Assembly: GCA_013695715.1 (NCBI GenBank)
Contig: JACCZZ010000231.1
Coordinates: 1-15,699 of the forward strand
DNA length: 15,699 bases
DNA from: Chitinophagales bacterium
GTDB lineage: Bacteria; Bacteroidota; Bacteroidia; Chitinophagales; UBA10324
Direction: 5' to 3'
A program made the position numbers and the translations under genes. Positions 1-7,195 of this stretch are shown piece by piece (the first letter of the stretch is position 1; each line of letters begins with the position of its first letter). Under the pieces are notes generated by a model, which was given only the letters and a program-made list of their open reading frames with translations, was not told where the DNA came from and did not search any database.

Positions 1-86
1 ATATCGTAATTGATTATTCCAAAGGCTCACTATTGCTGAAATAGAAAGGTATTTTTTTCCTTGGGTGGACGTTATAGAAAAGGCCA

Positions 87-650
87 CTATTTCACTCTTT
101 CAACATATTCGCCTGTGCGGGTGTCTACTTTAATTTTTATATTTGAATCGACAAACAATGGAACGTTGATGACTGCTCCGGTTTCGAGAGTAGCCTTTTT
201 GCTTGGATTATTAGCTGTATCACCCTTCACTCCAGGTTCAGAGTAAGTGATTTCTAAGATTACAAAAGGAGGAAGTTCACAGGAGAGCGGCTTATCTGTT
301 TCTGAATGAAAGGAAATTTCTACCTCCTGTCCTTCTTTTAGAAATTCATGTCCAGTAACCATATCCTCTTCTAAGGTCACCTGTTCAAATGTATTTTGAT
401 CCATAAAGCTATATCCACTTTCATCTTTATATAAAAATTGATACTTTTTTCTTTGAACGCGAACAGGTGTAATTGATTCTCCAGAATTCCAGGTTTGATC
501 TATTACCCGGCCAGTAGTTACACTTTTTAGTTTTGTTCTTATGAATGCGCCACCCTTCCCCGGCTTCACATGTTGAAAATCAACTATGGTATAAAGGTCA
601 TTCTTATAATCTATGGTTAAGCCCTTTCTTATATCTTGCGTTGTAGCCAT
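87..650 (-). CDS. efp: Translation elongation factor P
   Basis: EF-P binds between the ribosomal P and E sites and relieves stalling at consecutive prolines. The 187-residue protein has the family's usual length and three-domain layout: an N-terminal KOW-like domain, a central OB domain (EQVTLEEDMV onward) and a C-terminal OB domain ending in GEYVERVK, nearly identical to the E. coli C-terminus. The domain I loop reads HVKPGKGGAF, and Lys32 at its tip aligns with the E. coli lysine (K34) that receives beta-lysine; no modification enzyme gene is visible here. The ATG at 650 gives the typical N-terminus MATTQDIRKG. Only a weak AT-rich leader precedes it, 60 nt after fabH, so it is probably the last visible gene of the yceD-rpmF-plsX-fabH-efp run. 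In related genomes accB and accC often follow; positions 1-86 hold no gene start and no convincing terminator. Confidence 0.97.
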   Translation of the reverse strand: MATTQDIRKGLTIDYKNDLYTIVDFQHVKPGKGGAFIRTKLKSVTTGRVIDQTWNSGESITPVRVQRKKYQFLYKDESGYSFMDQNTFEQVTLEEDMVTGHEFLKEGQEVEISFHSETDKPLSCELPPFVILEITYSEPGVKGDTANNPSKKATLETGAVINVPLFVDSNIKIKVDTRTGEYVERVK

Positions 651-710
651 CCGTTATTTGTTTATGTTTATTGATCCAATGCTGTGGATTTATAGTTTTA
701 GATGATTAGG

Positions 711-1709
711 TTATTTTGAATCGTAGGCCCACTTAATATAAACAGCTCCCCAGGTAAATCCTCCGCCAAATGCTGCCAGAATTAGATTTTCACCCTTATG
801 CAACTTCCTTTCCCATTCCCATAAACATAATGGGATAGTTCCATTCGTTGTATTCCCATATTTCTGAATATTAACCATCACCTTATTATCAGGCAACCCC
901 ATCTTCTGTGATGTAGCATCTATAATGCGCTTATTTGCCTGGTGAGGTACCAGCCATGCAATATCATCAGGGCTTAAACCATTTTTGGTCATAATTTCAT
1001 ATCCAACATCTGCCATTCTTGAAACAGCAAATTTGTAAACCGCCTGCCCTTCCTGATATACATAATGTAATTTTTTCTCGACAGTTTCTTTTGTTGCAGG
1101 CATTGCTGAACCTCCGGCCTTTTGATGAAGGTGTACTCTGCCAGCGCCATCTGAATACATAATGCAATCTAATATGCCCAGCCCCTGTGTATTAGGTTCA
1201 AGCAATACAGCACCACCACCGTCACCGAAAATTACACAGGTTGACCGATCGGTATAATCAATAATTGACGACATTTTATCAGCACCGACCACTATTGCTC
1301 TTCGAATAGAGCCCGATTCAATCATTCGCGATGCAGTAGTAAGAGCATATAGAAAACCTGAGCAGGCTGCCTGCAGATCGTAGCCCCAGGCATGTTTTAA
1401 TCCCGCCACATCACATATAATATTTGCTGTTGCCGGAAACTGCATATCGGGTGTAGTAGTAGCACAAATAAGCAGTTCAATACTGTCGGGATTCGTATTA
1501 GTTTTTTTTAGCAACCCCTGAACAGCGGCAATACCCATGACTGATGTTCCTTTGCCCTCACCTTTTAGGATTCGCCTCTCCTGAATGCCTGTGCGACTTA
1601 TGATCCACTCATCGGTGGTGTCCACCATTTGGGCAAGTTCTGAATTATTCAGAATGTACTCCGGTACATAACCATGAACTGCAGTGATTGCAGCCGTTAT
1701 TTTAGACAT
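711..1709 (-). CDS. fabH: Beta-ketoacyl-ACP synthase III
   Basis: This enzyme starts type II fatty acid synthesis in the cytoplasm by condensing an acyl-CoA primer (acetyl-CoA, or branched acyl-CoAs in many Bacteroidota) with malonyl-ACP. The catalytic triad can be read directly: Cys116 in [10 protein letters not shown], His256 in [10 protein letters not shown] and Asn286 in [10 protein letters not shown]. The N-terminal [15 protein letters not shown] and the glycine-rich C-terminal [14 protein letters not shown] are family signatures. Its 332 residues match the usual length. The ATG at 1709 gives the normal start [17 protein letters not shown]. It follows plsX by 46 nt on the same strand, as in the plsX-fabH order of many bacteria, so phospholipid and fatty acid initiation are probably co-transcribed. 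Primer specificity cannot be read from the sequence by eye. Confidence 0.97.
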   Translation of the reverse strand: MSKITAAITAVHGYVPEYILNNSELAQMVDTTDEWIISRTGIQERRILKGEGKGTSVMGIAAVQGLLKKTNTNPDSIELLICATTTPDMQFPATANIICDVAGLKHAWGYDLQAACSGFLYALTTASRMIESGSIRRAIVVGADKMSSIIDYTDRSTCVIFGDGGGAVLLEPNTQGLGILDCIMYSDGAGRVHLHQKAGGSAMPATKETVEKKLHYVYQEGQAVYKFAVSRMADVGYEIMTKNGLSPDDIAWLVPHQANKRIIDATSQKMGLPDNKVMVNIQKYGNTTNGTIPLCLWEWERKLHKGENLILAAFGGGFTWGAVYIKWAYDSK

Positions 1710-1755
1710 GAAGTGATATTATATAGTACTGGTAAGGGTTTTAAAATTGGTCAGC

Positions 1756-2718
1756 TCATTTAATATCATATGCATGGTGATTGATGAAAGCATTTTTGAA
1801 TATCTCTACTATACGGCTTTCAACAACTTGTTTGGCTAAAAGTATCATGTTGTGAAAAGCTGTGGCGTTTGAAATGCCATGAGCTACGACTACAGGTGCA
1901 TTTGCTCCTAAGATGGCACTGCCTCCATAATTCTCATAATTAAATCGATCCCAGTATTTATCACGTATACCTTGTTTTTTGATCATGTCATAAATGGATT
2001 CACCAAATTTAAGTACAATATTGCCTGTGAATCCATCCGTAACCACCACATCTGCTTTATCTCCAAATATGTCGCGCCCTTCTACATTACCGATGAAATT
2101 AATGTTTTCACACTCTTGAAAAAGAGGATAAGCTGCCTGAACCAGCAAGTTTCCTTTGCCTTCCTCTTCACCTATGCTTAACAGAGCTACCTTAGGATTA
2201 TTGATTTTGTAGATATGTTCGGCATAAAGAGATCCCATTATGCCAAATTGAAGCAACACTTCAGGCTTGCAGTCAGCATTTGCCCCAATATCGAGCAGCA
2301 AACCCATCCGGTCATCGCTATGAGGTAATAGCGTAGAGATCGCAGGGCGCATTACACCTTCAATAGTTTTCACTGAATACATTGCGCCAACGAGCATTGC
2401 CCCAGTGTTGCCCGCACTGGCAAAAGCATCAATTTTACCTTGTTTAAGATAATGAAAGCCTAATGCAATGCTGGAATGTAACTTTTGAGAAAGGGCTTTA
2501 GTAGGAGATTCTGCCATCCCTATTACCTCGGGAGCATGAACAATTGTTAAGAAGTCAGTCGTTCCAGCCTGCTCACGTATAATATCACGAAGCAATGGCT
2601 CATCACCGAAAAGAACAAGCTTAACATCATCACCTAACTTATTTATTACTTGTAAAACACCTTTTATACATTCAAGCGGAGCAAAATCACCTCCCATTGC
2701 ATCGATTCCAATTTGCAT
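1756..2718 (-). CDS. plsX: Phosphate acyltransferase PlsX
   Basis: PlsX converts acyl-ACP and phosphate to acyl-phosphate, the acyl donor used by PlsY for glycerol-3-phosphate acylation at the membrane. The 320-residue protein opens with MQIGIDAMGGDFAP, the standard PlsX N-terminus, which fixes the ATG at 2718. Other conserved blocks are GMAESPTKALSQK, SAGNTGAMLVGAMY, LLDIGANADCKP, SIGEEEGKGN, VTDGFTGNIVLK and the C-terminal GANAPVVVAHG. There is no signal peptide or transmembrane helix, in keeping with a soluble, membrane-associated enzyme. It lies 100 nt downstream of rpmF, the longest gap inside this run. I found no TAnnTTTG element in that gap, only a weak 5-bp dyad (GCCAT/ATGGC), so readthrough from the yceD promoter is the simplest reading. 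Confidence 0.97.
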   Translation of the reverse strand: MQIGIDAMGGDFAPLECIKGVLQVINKLGDDVKLVLFGDEPLLRDIIREQAGTTDFLTIVHAPEVIGMAESPTKALSQKLHSSIALGFHYLKQGKIDAFASAGNTGAMLVGAMYSVKTIEGVMRPAISTLLPHSDDRMGLLLDIGANADCKPEVLLQFGIMGSLYAEHIYKINNPKVALLSIGEEEGKGNLLVQAAYPLFQECENINFIGNVEGRDIFGDKADVVVTDGFTGNIVLKFGESIYDMIKKQGIRDKYWDRFNYENYGGSAILGANAPVVVAHGISNATAFHNMILLAKQVVESRIVEIFKNAFINHHAYDIK

Positions 2719-2818
2719 TGCAGTGCTTTTAGCTTCGCTTATTTTACAGTTACTTTTTAGCCATGCCTAATTAAATGGCAAATGGTTATTATGTGAAAAA
2801 AGTCAACTGATGAACTGA

Positions 2819-3004
2819 TTATTCTCCTTTGGCAAGTATCTTTTTGCCTTTATAATACAACTCACCTTCAAAATAGTGAGCACGATGCCGTGCATGTGGC
2901 GCTCCTGTTGTGGGGTCAATACTTATAGTGGGCACTATTGCCTTATCATGGGTTCTGCGCTTATCTCTGCGTGCTTTAGAATGGCGTCGTTTAGGATTTG
3001 GCAT
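2819..3004 (-). CDS. rpmF: 50S ribosomal protein L32
   Basis: L32 is a small protein of the large ribosomal subunit. The 61-residue product begins [20 protein letters not shown], the basic N-terminal signature of the family, and ends with a YYKGKKIL segment. It has no cysteine at all, so this is the zinc-independent form: the CxxC pairs of zinc-ribbon L32 proteins are replaced by a [19 protein letters not shown] segment. The gene starts 2 nt after the yceD stop codon, so the two are almost certainly co-transcribed and perhaps translationally coupled. The yceD-rpmF order is conserved far beyond this phylum, including E. coli. Confidence 0.97.
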   Translation of the reverse strand: MPNPKRRHSKARRDKRRTHDKAIVPTISIDPTTGAPHARHRAHYFEGELYYKGKKILAKGE

Positions 3005-3006
3005 GT

Positions 3007-3543
3007 TTAGTTAAATTTTATTTTAGATAAATTATCCCACCTGGGATCTTTAACCATTGGTGAATTTTCCGGTGAAAGAGTTAATCGGTTTAGAATATCA
3101 GTATTGCATGGTTTTTCCCCCCGCAAATAATCACAAGTTACATGGTTGAGAGGAATACTTAGATTTATAAATTCGTAAATTAGTTGCGATATATCCAGAT
3201 GAGAATCGCTTCGATTAATGTACACTACATCGGCCATTGAATCATCTTTTTCCTCTTCTGAATGCTCATCAAATTTAACCACAATCGGATACTCTGATTC
3301 TATGGGAAGGGACAAATCTGCAGCGCAGCGGTCACACATTAATTGAACCCACCCTGAAATATGGAAATTTAATAGAAAAAAAGATATGCCCTTGTCGAAC
3401 GACAAGTGTACTTTGAGCCTTCCTTTCTTCACCAATGAATCGTCAAACAACTTAAAAAACCATTCATCAATTTCATAGCTGAATTCATGAACACCAGCTT
3501 TCAGCCCTACAAAAGCAATCTGATACTGCCTCAGCGGATCCAT
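3007..3543 (-). CDS. yceD: DUF177 / YceD family protein, linked to 23S rRNA accumulation
   Basis: DUF177 proteins lie upstream of rpmF in many bacteria, and work on plant and E. coli homologues links them to 23S rRNA accumulation; the molecular role is unsettled. From the ATG at 3543 the product is 178 residues. A CDRC motif sits at residues 70-73, and two more cysteines are at 137 and 146, a possible four-cysteine metal site. The C-terminus [11 protein letters not shown] is typical of the Bacteroidota form. The open frame extends to a TTG at 3576, but that TTG is the end of a TATTTTTG promoter-like element, so it should lie at or before the transcript start. The ATG at 3543 has a GGAG about 10 nt upstream and begins [11 protein letters not shown], which I prefer. 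First gene of the yceD-rpmF-plsX-fabH-efp run. Confidence 0.88.
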   Translation of the reverse strand: MDPLRQYQIAFVGLKAGVHEFSYEIDEWFFKLFDDSLVKKGRLKVHLSFDKGISFFLLNFHISGWVQLMCDRCAADLSLPIESEYPIVVKFDEHSEEEKDDSMADVVYINRSDSHLDISQLIYEFINLSIPLNHVTCDYLRGEKPCNTDILNRLTLSPENSPMVKDPRWDNLSKIKFN

Positions 3544-3573
3544 CTTCCACCATCTCCTTTTTAGGATGGACGC

Positions 3574-3581
3574 CAAAAATA
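3574..3581 (-). promoter_or_regulatory. Bacteroidota-type -7 element for the yceD-rpmF-plsX-fabH-efp run
   Basis: The minus strand reads TATTTTTG here, a full match to the Bacteroidota -7 consensus TAnnTTTG, 30 nt upstream of the preferred yceD ATG. I see no clear TTG -33 element 17-23 nt upstream, so the call rests on the -7 motif and its position at the head of the run. It predicts a short leader of about 25 nt. Confidence 0.5.
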
Positions 3582-3662
3582 AGTATTTGAGCCGGAATAA
3601 AATAATTAGAGGGCAATCTTTGTGGATACAATTGCTTGTATAACTAATATTTCCTTACATGT

Positions 3663-3680
3663 TTACCAATGGTTTGGTAA
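3663..3680. repeat. Inverted repeat, 7-bp arms, in the yceD/esterase divergent gap
   Basis: The sequence TTACCAA-TGGT-TTGGTAA forms a perfect 7-bp dyad with a 4-nt spacer in the 220-nt gap between divergent yceD and the esterase gene. Outer ACA (3657-3659) and TGT (3681-3683) could extend it past a 3-nt bulge. It lies 30 nt upstream of the candidate esterase -33 element. It could be a repressor or activator site, or simply a small hairpin. No T-tract follows, so it is not a terminator. Confidence 0.4.
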
Positions 3681-3710
3681 TGTATTTAACTTGCCTATCC
3701 GAAACATGCA

Positions 3711-3744
3711 TTGCCTTCACTCAGTAAAAGAATCTCTATACTTG
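3711..3744 (+). promoter_or_regulatory. Candidate promoter for the esterase gene
   Basis: A TTG at 3711-3713 and TATACTTG at 3737-3744 (one mismatch from TAnnTTTG) are separated by 23 nt, within the range seen for Bacteroidota -33/-7 promoters. The motif ends 19 nt before the GTG start codon at 3764, which implies a very short leader. No other good match lies in the gap on this strand. Confidence 0.45.
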
Positions 3745-3763
3745 CGGCGAAAAAGTTGTTTCA

Positions 3764-4588
3764 GTGATACTAAAAAGCAAGAGTATTTTTTCTCCCTTTC
3801 AAGTTGAGCAATTATCAGATATCTATTCTCCCATTTTGAGCAGGTCGGTAATTGCTGATGTTTATATTCCCTCAACATTTAAAGCTACCAGGAAAAAATA
3901 TCCACTTCTTGTATTAAACGATGGGCAGGATAGCGATGCGGTGCGTTTAAAAAGCACCTTATCACGCCTTATAAGAAATAATGAGATCTCTGAGGTTGTA
4001 GTTGTAGCCGTGCATGCAGGAGATAGAATGCAGGAATATGGTGTGGCTGACCAGCCAGATTATAAAAGTCGAGGAAACAAGGCCAAGTTATATGCTGCAT
4101 TTCTTATTGAGGAACTATTACCAGTAATAAAGACTTTGTACAGGGTAGATTTGCATCATAAGAATAATACTATCGCTGGGTTTTCACTTGGCGGACTTTC
4201 TGCGTTTGATGTTGCATGGCATCATCCGGAAATATTTAAAAAAGCGGGAGCATTTTCAGGATCTTTTTGGTGGCGTACTAAATCATATTCTGAAGGTTAT
4301 GAAGATGCTCATGATCGTATTGTTCATGCAATGGTACAAAATGACGTTTATAGACCAGGATTGCAGTTTTGGTTTCAAACCGGAACAGAAGATGAGCCGG
4401 CAGACCGCAATAATAATGGAATCATCGACTCTATTGATGATACATTAGATCTAATTGTTGAATTAACAAGGAAAGGCTATCGGCCATTCTATGATATTGA
4501 ATATATGGAAATTGAAGGAGGTAATCACAGTCAAAAAACCTGGGCTAAAGCCATGCCCCACTTTCTGAAATGGGCATTTGAAAAATAA
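3764..4588 (+). CDS. Alpha/beta-hydrolase esterase of the Fes-like (esterase D type) family
   Basis: A predicted cytoplasmic serine hydrolase of the family that includes enterochelin esterase-like and other putative esterases; the substrate cannot be told from sequence. The nucleophile elbow is GFSLGGLSAF (Ser141), the likely catalytic histidine is His255 in EGGNHSQKTW, and the acid probably lies in the 208-226 region. LLVLNDGQD (48-56) and VAVHAGDRMQEYG (81-93) are family blocks. Residues 214-225 (DRNNNGIIDSID) fit a 12-residue EF-hand-like calcium loop, with ligands at D214, N216, N218, D222 and D225. There is no signal peptide. The frame is open from just after a TAA at 3725 and has no ATG near its N-terminus, so GTG at 3764 is the best start. 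The gene stands alone on the plus strand, convergent with pdxA (32-nt gap). Confidence 0.85.
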   Translation: MILKSKSIFSPFQVEQLSDIYSPILSRSVIADVYIPSTFKATRKKYPLLVLNDGQDSDAVRLKSTLSRLIRNNEISEVVVVAVHAGDRMQEYGVADQPDYKSRGNKAKLYAAFLIEELLPVIKTLYRVDLHHKNNTIAGFSLGGLSAFDVAWHHPEIFKKAGAFSGSFWWRTKSYSEGYEDAHDRIVHAMVQNDVYRPGLQFWFQTGTEDEPADRNNNGIIDSIDDTLDLIVELTRKGYRPFYDIEYMEIEGGNHSQKTWAKAMPHFLKWAFEK

Positions 4589-4620
4589 CATTGCACTTGT
4601 TTGTAAGTCTTTTAAAAGCT

Positions 4621-5679
4621 TCAATATTCTTTAGCTATCTCTATTTTCTTTAATGGATTTGAGGTAAGTTCAACATAACGTTCTCTTTTACGAAGAATGT
4701 CAATAGCAAGAAATACAGCTTCACGAAAAGAGCTTTCGCTTGCTATATTTTTACCTGCAATATCATATCCCGTTCCATGATCAGGGGAAGTACGCACGAA
4801 GGGAAGGCCTGCGGTATAGTTTACTCCTGAATTAAAGTATAAGGCTTTGAAAGGCACCAGGCCCTGATCATGATACATTGCCAGTATTGCGTCAAATTTT
4901 TCGTAACCGGAAGATCCGAATAATCCATCGGCAGGGAAGGGACCGAGAATCAATGTTCCATTATTTTTTGCCTCTGCTATGGCGGGTCTTATTTCTTCAA
5001 TCTCTTCTTTTCCTATCAGGCCATCATCTCCGGCGTGAGGATTTAATCCAAGCACTGCTATTTTAGGTTTATCAATTCCAAAATCTTTTATAAGCGTCTC
5101 CTTCAAAATATTCAATTTTGAAAGGATTCTTTCTTTCACAATGTGCTTCGAAACTTCTGTTATAGGAACGTGTTCCGTAGCCAGACCTACCCGCAAATTA
5201 TTACTGCACATAAGCATTAGATGATCTGTTACATTCGCCTGCTGAGCCAGATACCCGGTATGTCCTACAAAGGGGAAAATTTCATTAGCAATATTTTTTT
5301 TGTTGATAGGAGCGGTAACAAGCGCATCTATTTTACTCGCCATCAAATCTTTCACGGCAGCTTCGAGAGAATAATAAGCGTATCTGCCTCCTGTATCAGT
5401 GCTCTTGCCTAATTCTACCAAAGCATCTTCTTCCCAACAATTGATAATATTAAACGTATTAGCCTGAATTCTATCTATTGTGCGAGATTGAGCAAAATTG
5501 AATTGTCCAAGATTTAGAATTTTTCGATGAAATGAAACAGTTTTAGAAGAGCCATATAAAACAGGCGTACACCACTCCATTACTCTGTTATCTATGAAAG
5601 TTTTAATAATTACTTCTATTCCAATACCATTAATATCGCCCTGGCTGATCCCAATTATATATTTTCTTCCCTCACCCAT
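4621..5679 (-). CDS. pdxA: 4-hydroxythreonine-4-phosphate dehydrogenase
   Basis: PdxA oxidises 4-phosphohydroxy-L-threonine with NAD(P)+ in the DXP-dependent pathway to pyridoxal 5'-phosphate; its product is used by PdxJ. The 352-residue protein starts MGEGRKYIIGISQGD and carries the three metal-binding histidines of the family: His170 in ATEHVPITEV, His215 in LNPHAGDDG and His270 in MYHDQGLVPFK. The substrate-binding blocks GHTGYLAQ (139-146) and TSPDHGTGYDIAGK (297-310) are intact. Its ATG overlaps the end of the upstream aminopeptidase gene in the sequence ATGGGTGA (8 nt), which fixes the start and suggests translational coupling. pdxA often neighbours rsmA in bacteria; here the two are close but on opposite strands, with the aminopeptidase between them. 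Confidence 0.96.
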   Translation of the reverse strand: MGEGRKYIIGISQGDINGIGIEVIIKTFIDNRVMEWCTPVLYGSSKTVSFHRKILNLGQFNFAQSRTIDRIQANTFNIINCWEEDALVELGKSTDTGGRYAYYSLEAAVKDLMASKIDALVTAPINKKNIANEIFPFVGHTGYLAQQANVTDHLMLMCSNNLRVGLATEHVPITEVSKHIVKERILSKLNILKETLIKDFGIDKPKIAVLGLNPHAGDDGLIGKEEIEEIRPAIAEAKNNGTLILGPFPADGLFGSSGYEKFDAILAMYHDQGLVPFKALYFNSGVNYTAGLPFVRTSPDHGTGYDIAGKNIASESSFREAVFLAIDILRKRERYVELTSNPLKKIEIAKEY

Positions 5680-7111
5680 TAGCTACGCGTTTTTGTAAAA
5701 ATCTATAAATCAATCTTAGTCCGAAACCCGAACCATTTTTTCCTTTGTAGCCCATTGAATTCTGGAAATAAGCCACTCCAGCTATGTCAAGATGTATCCA
5801 GGGATAATCAGTAAACTTTTCAAGAAATTTTCCTGCCGTGATCGCACCGGCTAAAGTGCCACCTATATTCTTAATATCGGCGATATCACTTTTCAGCATT
5901 TCACCATATTCTTCCCACAAGGGAAATTCAATCAACCTCTCGTAAACGTCCATTCCACAGTTTTCTAATTCCGTTTTTATCTCATCTGAAGCGTTACTTA
6001 GGTATGCAATTGCAAAGTCTCCAACTGCTCTATGTGCAGCTCCGGTTAGTGTTGCTGCATCAATAACCAATTCGGGTTTGTACTGGCGTGCAAAGCTCAG
6101 TGCATCGCCCAGAATCATCCTTCCCTCTGCATCTGAATTTAGCATCTCTACAGTCATTCCGTTATGCATGGTGATTACATCGCCGGGTGCAAATGCATTA
6201 AATCCGGGCCTGTTATCGGTTGAGGGAATAAGCCCAATCAGATGCAGTGGCATCTTGGTTTTTGCTGCACAGTAGATAACTCCAAGCATTGTTGCGGCTC
6301 CAGCCATGTCGCTTTTCATAAGATCCATCGAGTTGCTTGTAGTCTTTATACTCAACCCTCCCGTATCATACACAACGCCTTTTCCAACAAGAACAATTGG
6401 TTTTTTATTGATTGCTTTTTTTGGTTTATATTCCATGATGGTGAATGTAGGTGGATCAACACTTCCCTGATTCACTGCAAGAAGACCACCCATTTTCAAC
6501 GCTGAAATTTTAGACTTGTTAAAAATTTCTGTTCTAAATCCTGCTTCCTTTCCTGAACTTGCAATTGCATTGGCAAGACCGGTTGCATTCAGATAATTAA
6601 CAGGTTTATTTACAAGGTTACGAACAAGATAGACTGAGTCTATAACAGCCTGAAGATTCTCTATTTCACCTGCATCATTTGTGCCTGAAACAATAGTTAT
6701 TTGCTTAAGAGAATGACGTTCTTTGTCTGCTTCTTTTTTATATTCAAGAAACTGATAATTGCCAAGGGCCATGCCTTCTGCAAAATATAAGGGGGCTAAA
6801 GCTATTTCACTCAGATTTACAATCGTAATTGCACCAATTTTATGATTATTGATAATGCTGAGAATTTTATGACCGGCCTTTCTGATACCCTCATTAGTAT
6901 TATATGGAATTTCCCTGGTCTCAATAACTGCTACTATCGTGATGTATGAGGCAGATGGAATAATCACCTGCTTAATGTCTTTTTTTATCTGTGACTTAAT
7001 TAAGTCAATATCTTCCTCGGGCCGTGCAATACAGTACCAATCAGTATTTTTATCCGCAAGAATCAACAGATGATTATTTCTTCCCGCCTTTTGGGATTGC
7101 AAGATTTGCAT
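5672..7111 (-). CDS. pepA: Leucyl aminopeptidase (M17 family, PepA-like)
   Basis: A cytosolic dinuclear-metal aminopeptidase that removes N-terminal residues from peptides. The metal ligands line up with E. coli PepA: Lys244 and Asp249 in VGKGVVYDTGG, Asp268 in MKSDMAG, and Asp327 and Glu329 in NSDAEGR. The catalytic residues are Lys256 (LSIKTTSN) and Arg331. Residues 1-150 form the variable N-terminal domain, and the catalytic domain begins near the LVNKPVNYLNA segment at 166-176. The length of 479 residues is slightly below E. coli PepA. The ATG at 7111 is 20 nt downstream of the furthest in-gap promoter candidates and gives a plausible N-terminus. It probably forms an operon with pdxA, whose start overlaps its stop. 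Physiological specificity is unknown; several Bacteroidota carry more than one M17 enzyme. Confidence 0.94.
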   Translation of the reverse strand: MQILQSQKAGRNNHLLILADKNTDWYCIARPEEDIDLIKSQIKKDIKQVIIPSASYITIVAVIETREIPYNTNEGIRKAGHKILSIINNHKIGAITIVNLSEIALAPLYFAEGMALGNYQFLEYKKEADKERHSLKQITIVSGTNDAGEIENLQAVIDSVYLVRNLVNKPVNYLNATGLANAIASSGKEAGFRTEIFNKSKISALKMGGLLAVNQGSVDPPTFTIMEYKPKKAINKKPIVLVGKGVVYDTGGLSIKTTSNSMDLMKSDMAGAATMLGVIYCAAKTKMPLHLIGLIPSTDNRPGFNAFAPGDVITMHNGMTVEMLNSDAEGRMILGDALSFARQYKPELVIDAATLTGAAHRAVGDFAIAYLSNASDEIKTELENCGMDVYERLIEFPLWEEYGEMLKSDIADIKNIGGTLAGAITAGKFLEKFTDYPWIHLDIAGVAYFQNSMGYKGKNGSGFGLRLIYRFLQKRVANG

Positions 7112-7124
7112 GTTATTTTTTGAA

Positions 7125-7132
7125 TATGTTTG
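7125..7132 (+). promoter_or_regulatory. Candidate -7 element for rsmA
   Basis: TATGTTTG on the plus strand matches TAnnTTTG exactly and lies 63 nt upstream of the rsmA ATG. A TTTG at 7105-7108 could serve as the -33 element, but the 16-nt spacing is slightly short. It faces the minus-strand candidate at 7143-7150. Confidence 0.4.
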
Positions 7133-7142
7133 GGAAAGGTCT

Positions 7143-7150
7143 CAAAACTA
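7143..7150 (-). promoter_or_regulatory. Candidate -7 element for the pepA-pdxA pair
   Basis: The minus strand reads TAGTTTTG, an exact TAnnTTTG match, about 31 nt upstream of the pepA ATG and directly downstream of a T9 tract (7150-7158). The nearest upstream TTG on this strand (7176-7178) gives a 25-nt spacing, a little long. Confidence 0.4.
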
Positions 7151-7195
7151 AAAAAAAATTAAAGTTGCTTTCACTCAATTACTAAAAAGCATTAG

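Noticed and set aside
2760..2779. GCCAT/ATGGC dyad in the rpmF-plsX gap as a terminator or attenuator
   Set aside because: The stem is only 5 bp with a 10-nt loop and no T-tract follows on the transcribed strand.
3622..3807. 61-residue plus-strand frame in the yceD/esterase gap
   Set aside because: It starts at GTG, overlaps the esterase start in another frame, spans the candidate promoter and dyad, and has no recognisable domain or ribosome binding site.
4603..4622. CTTTTAAAAG palindrome between the convergent esterase and pdxA genes as a bidirectional terminator
   Set aside because: It is AT-rich, has no loop, and lacks a GC stem and T-run, so termination cannot be argued from it.
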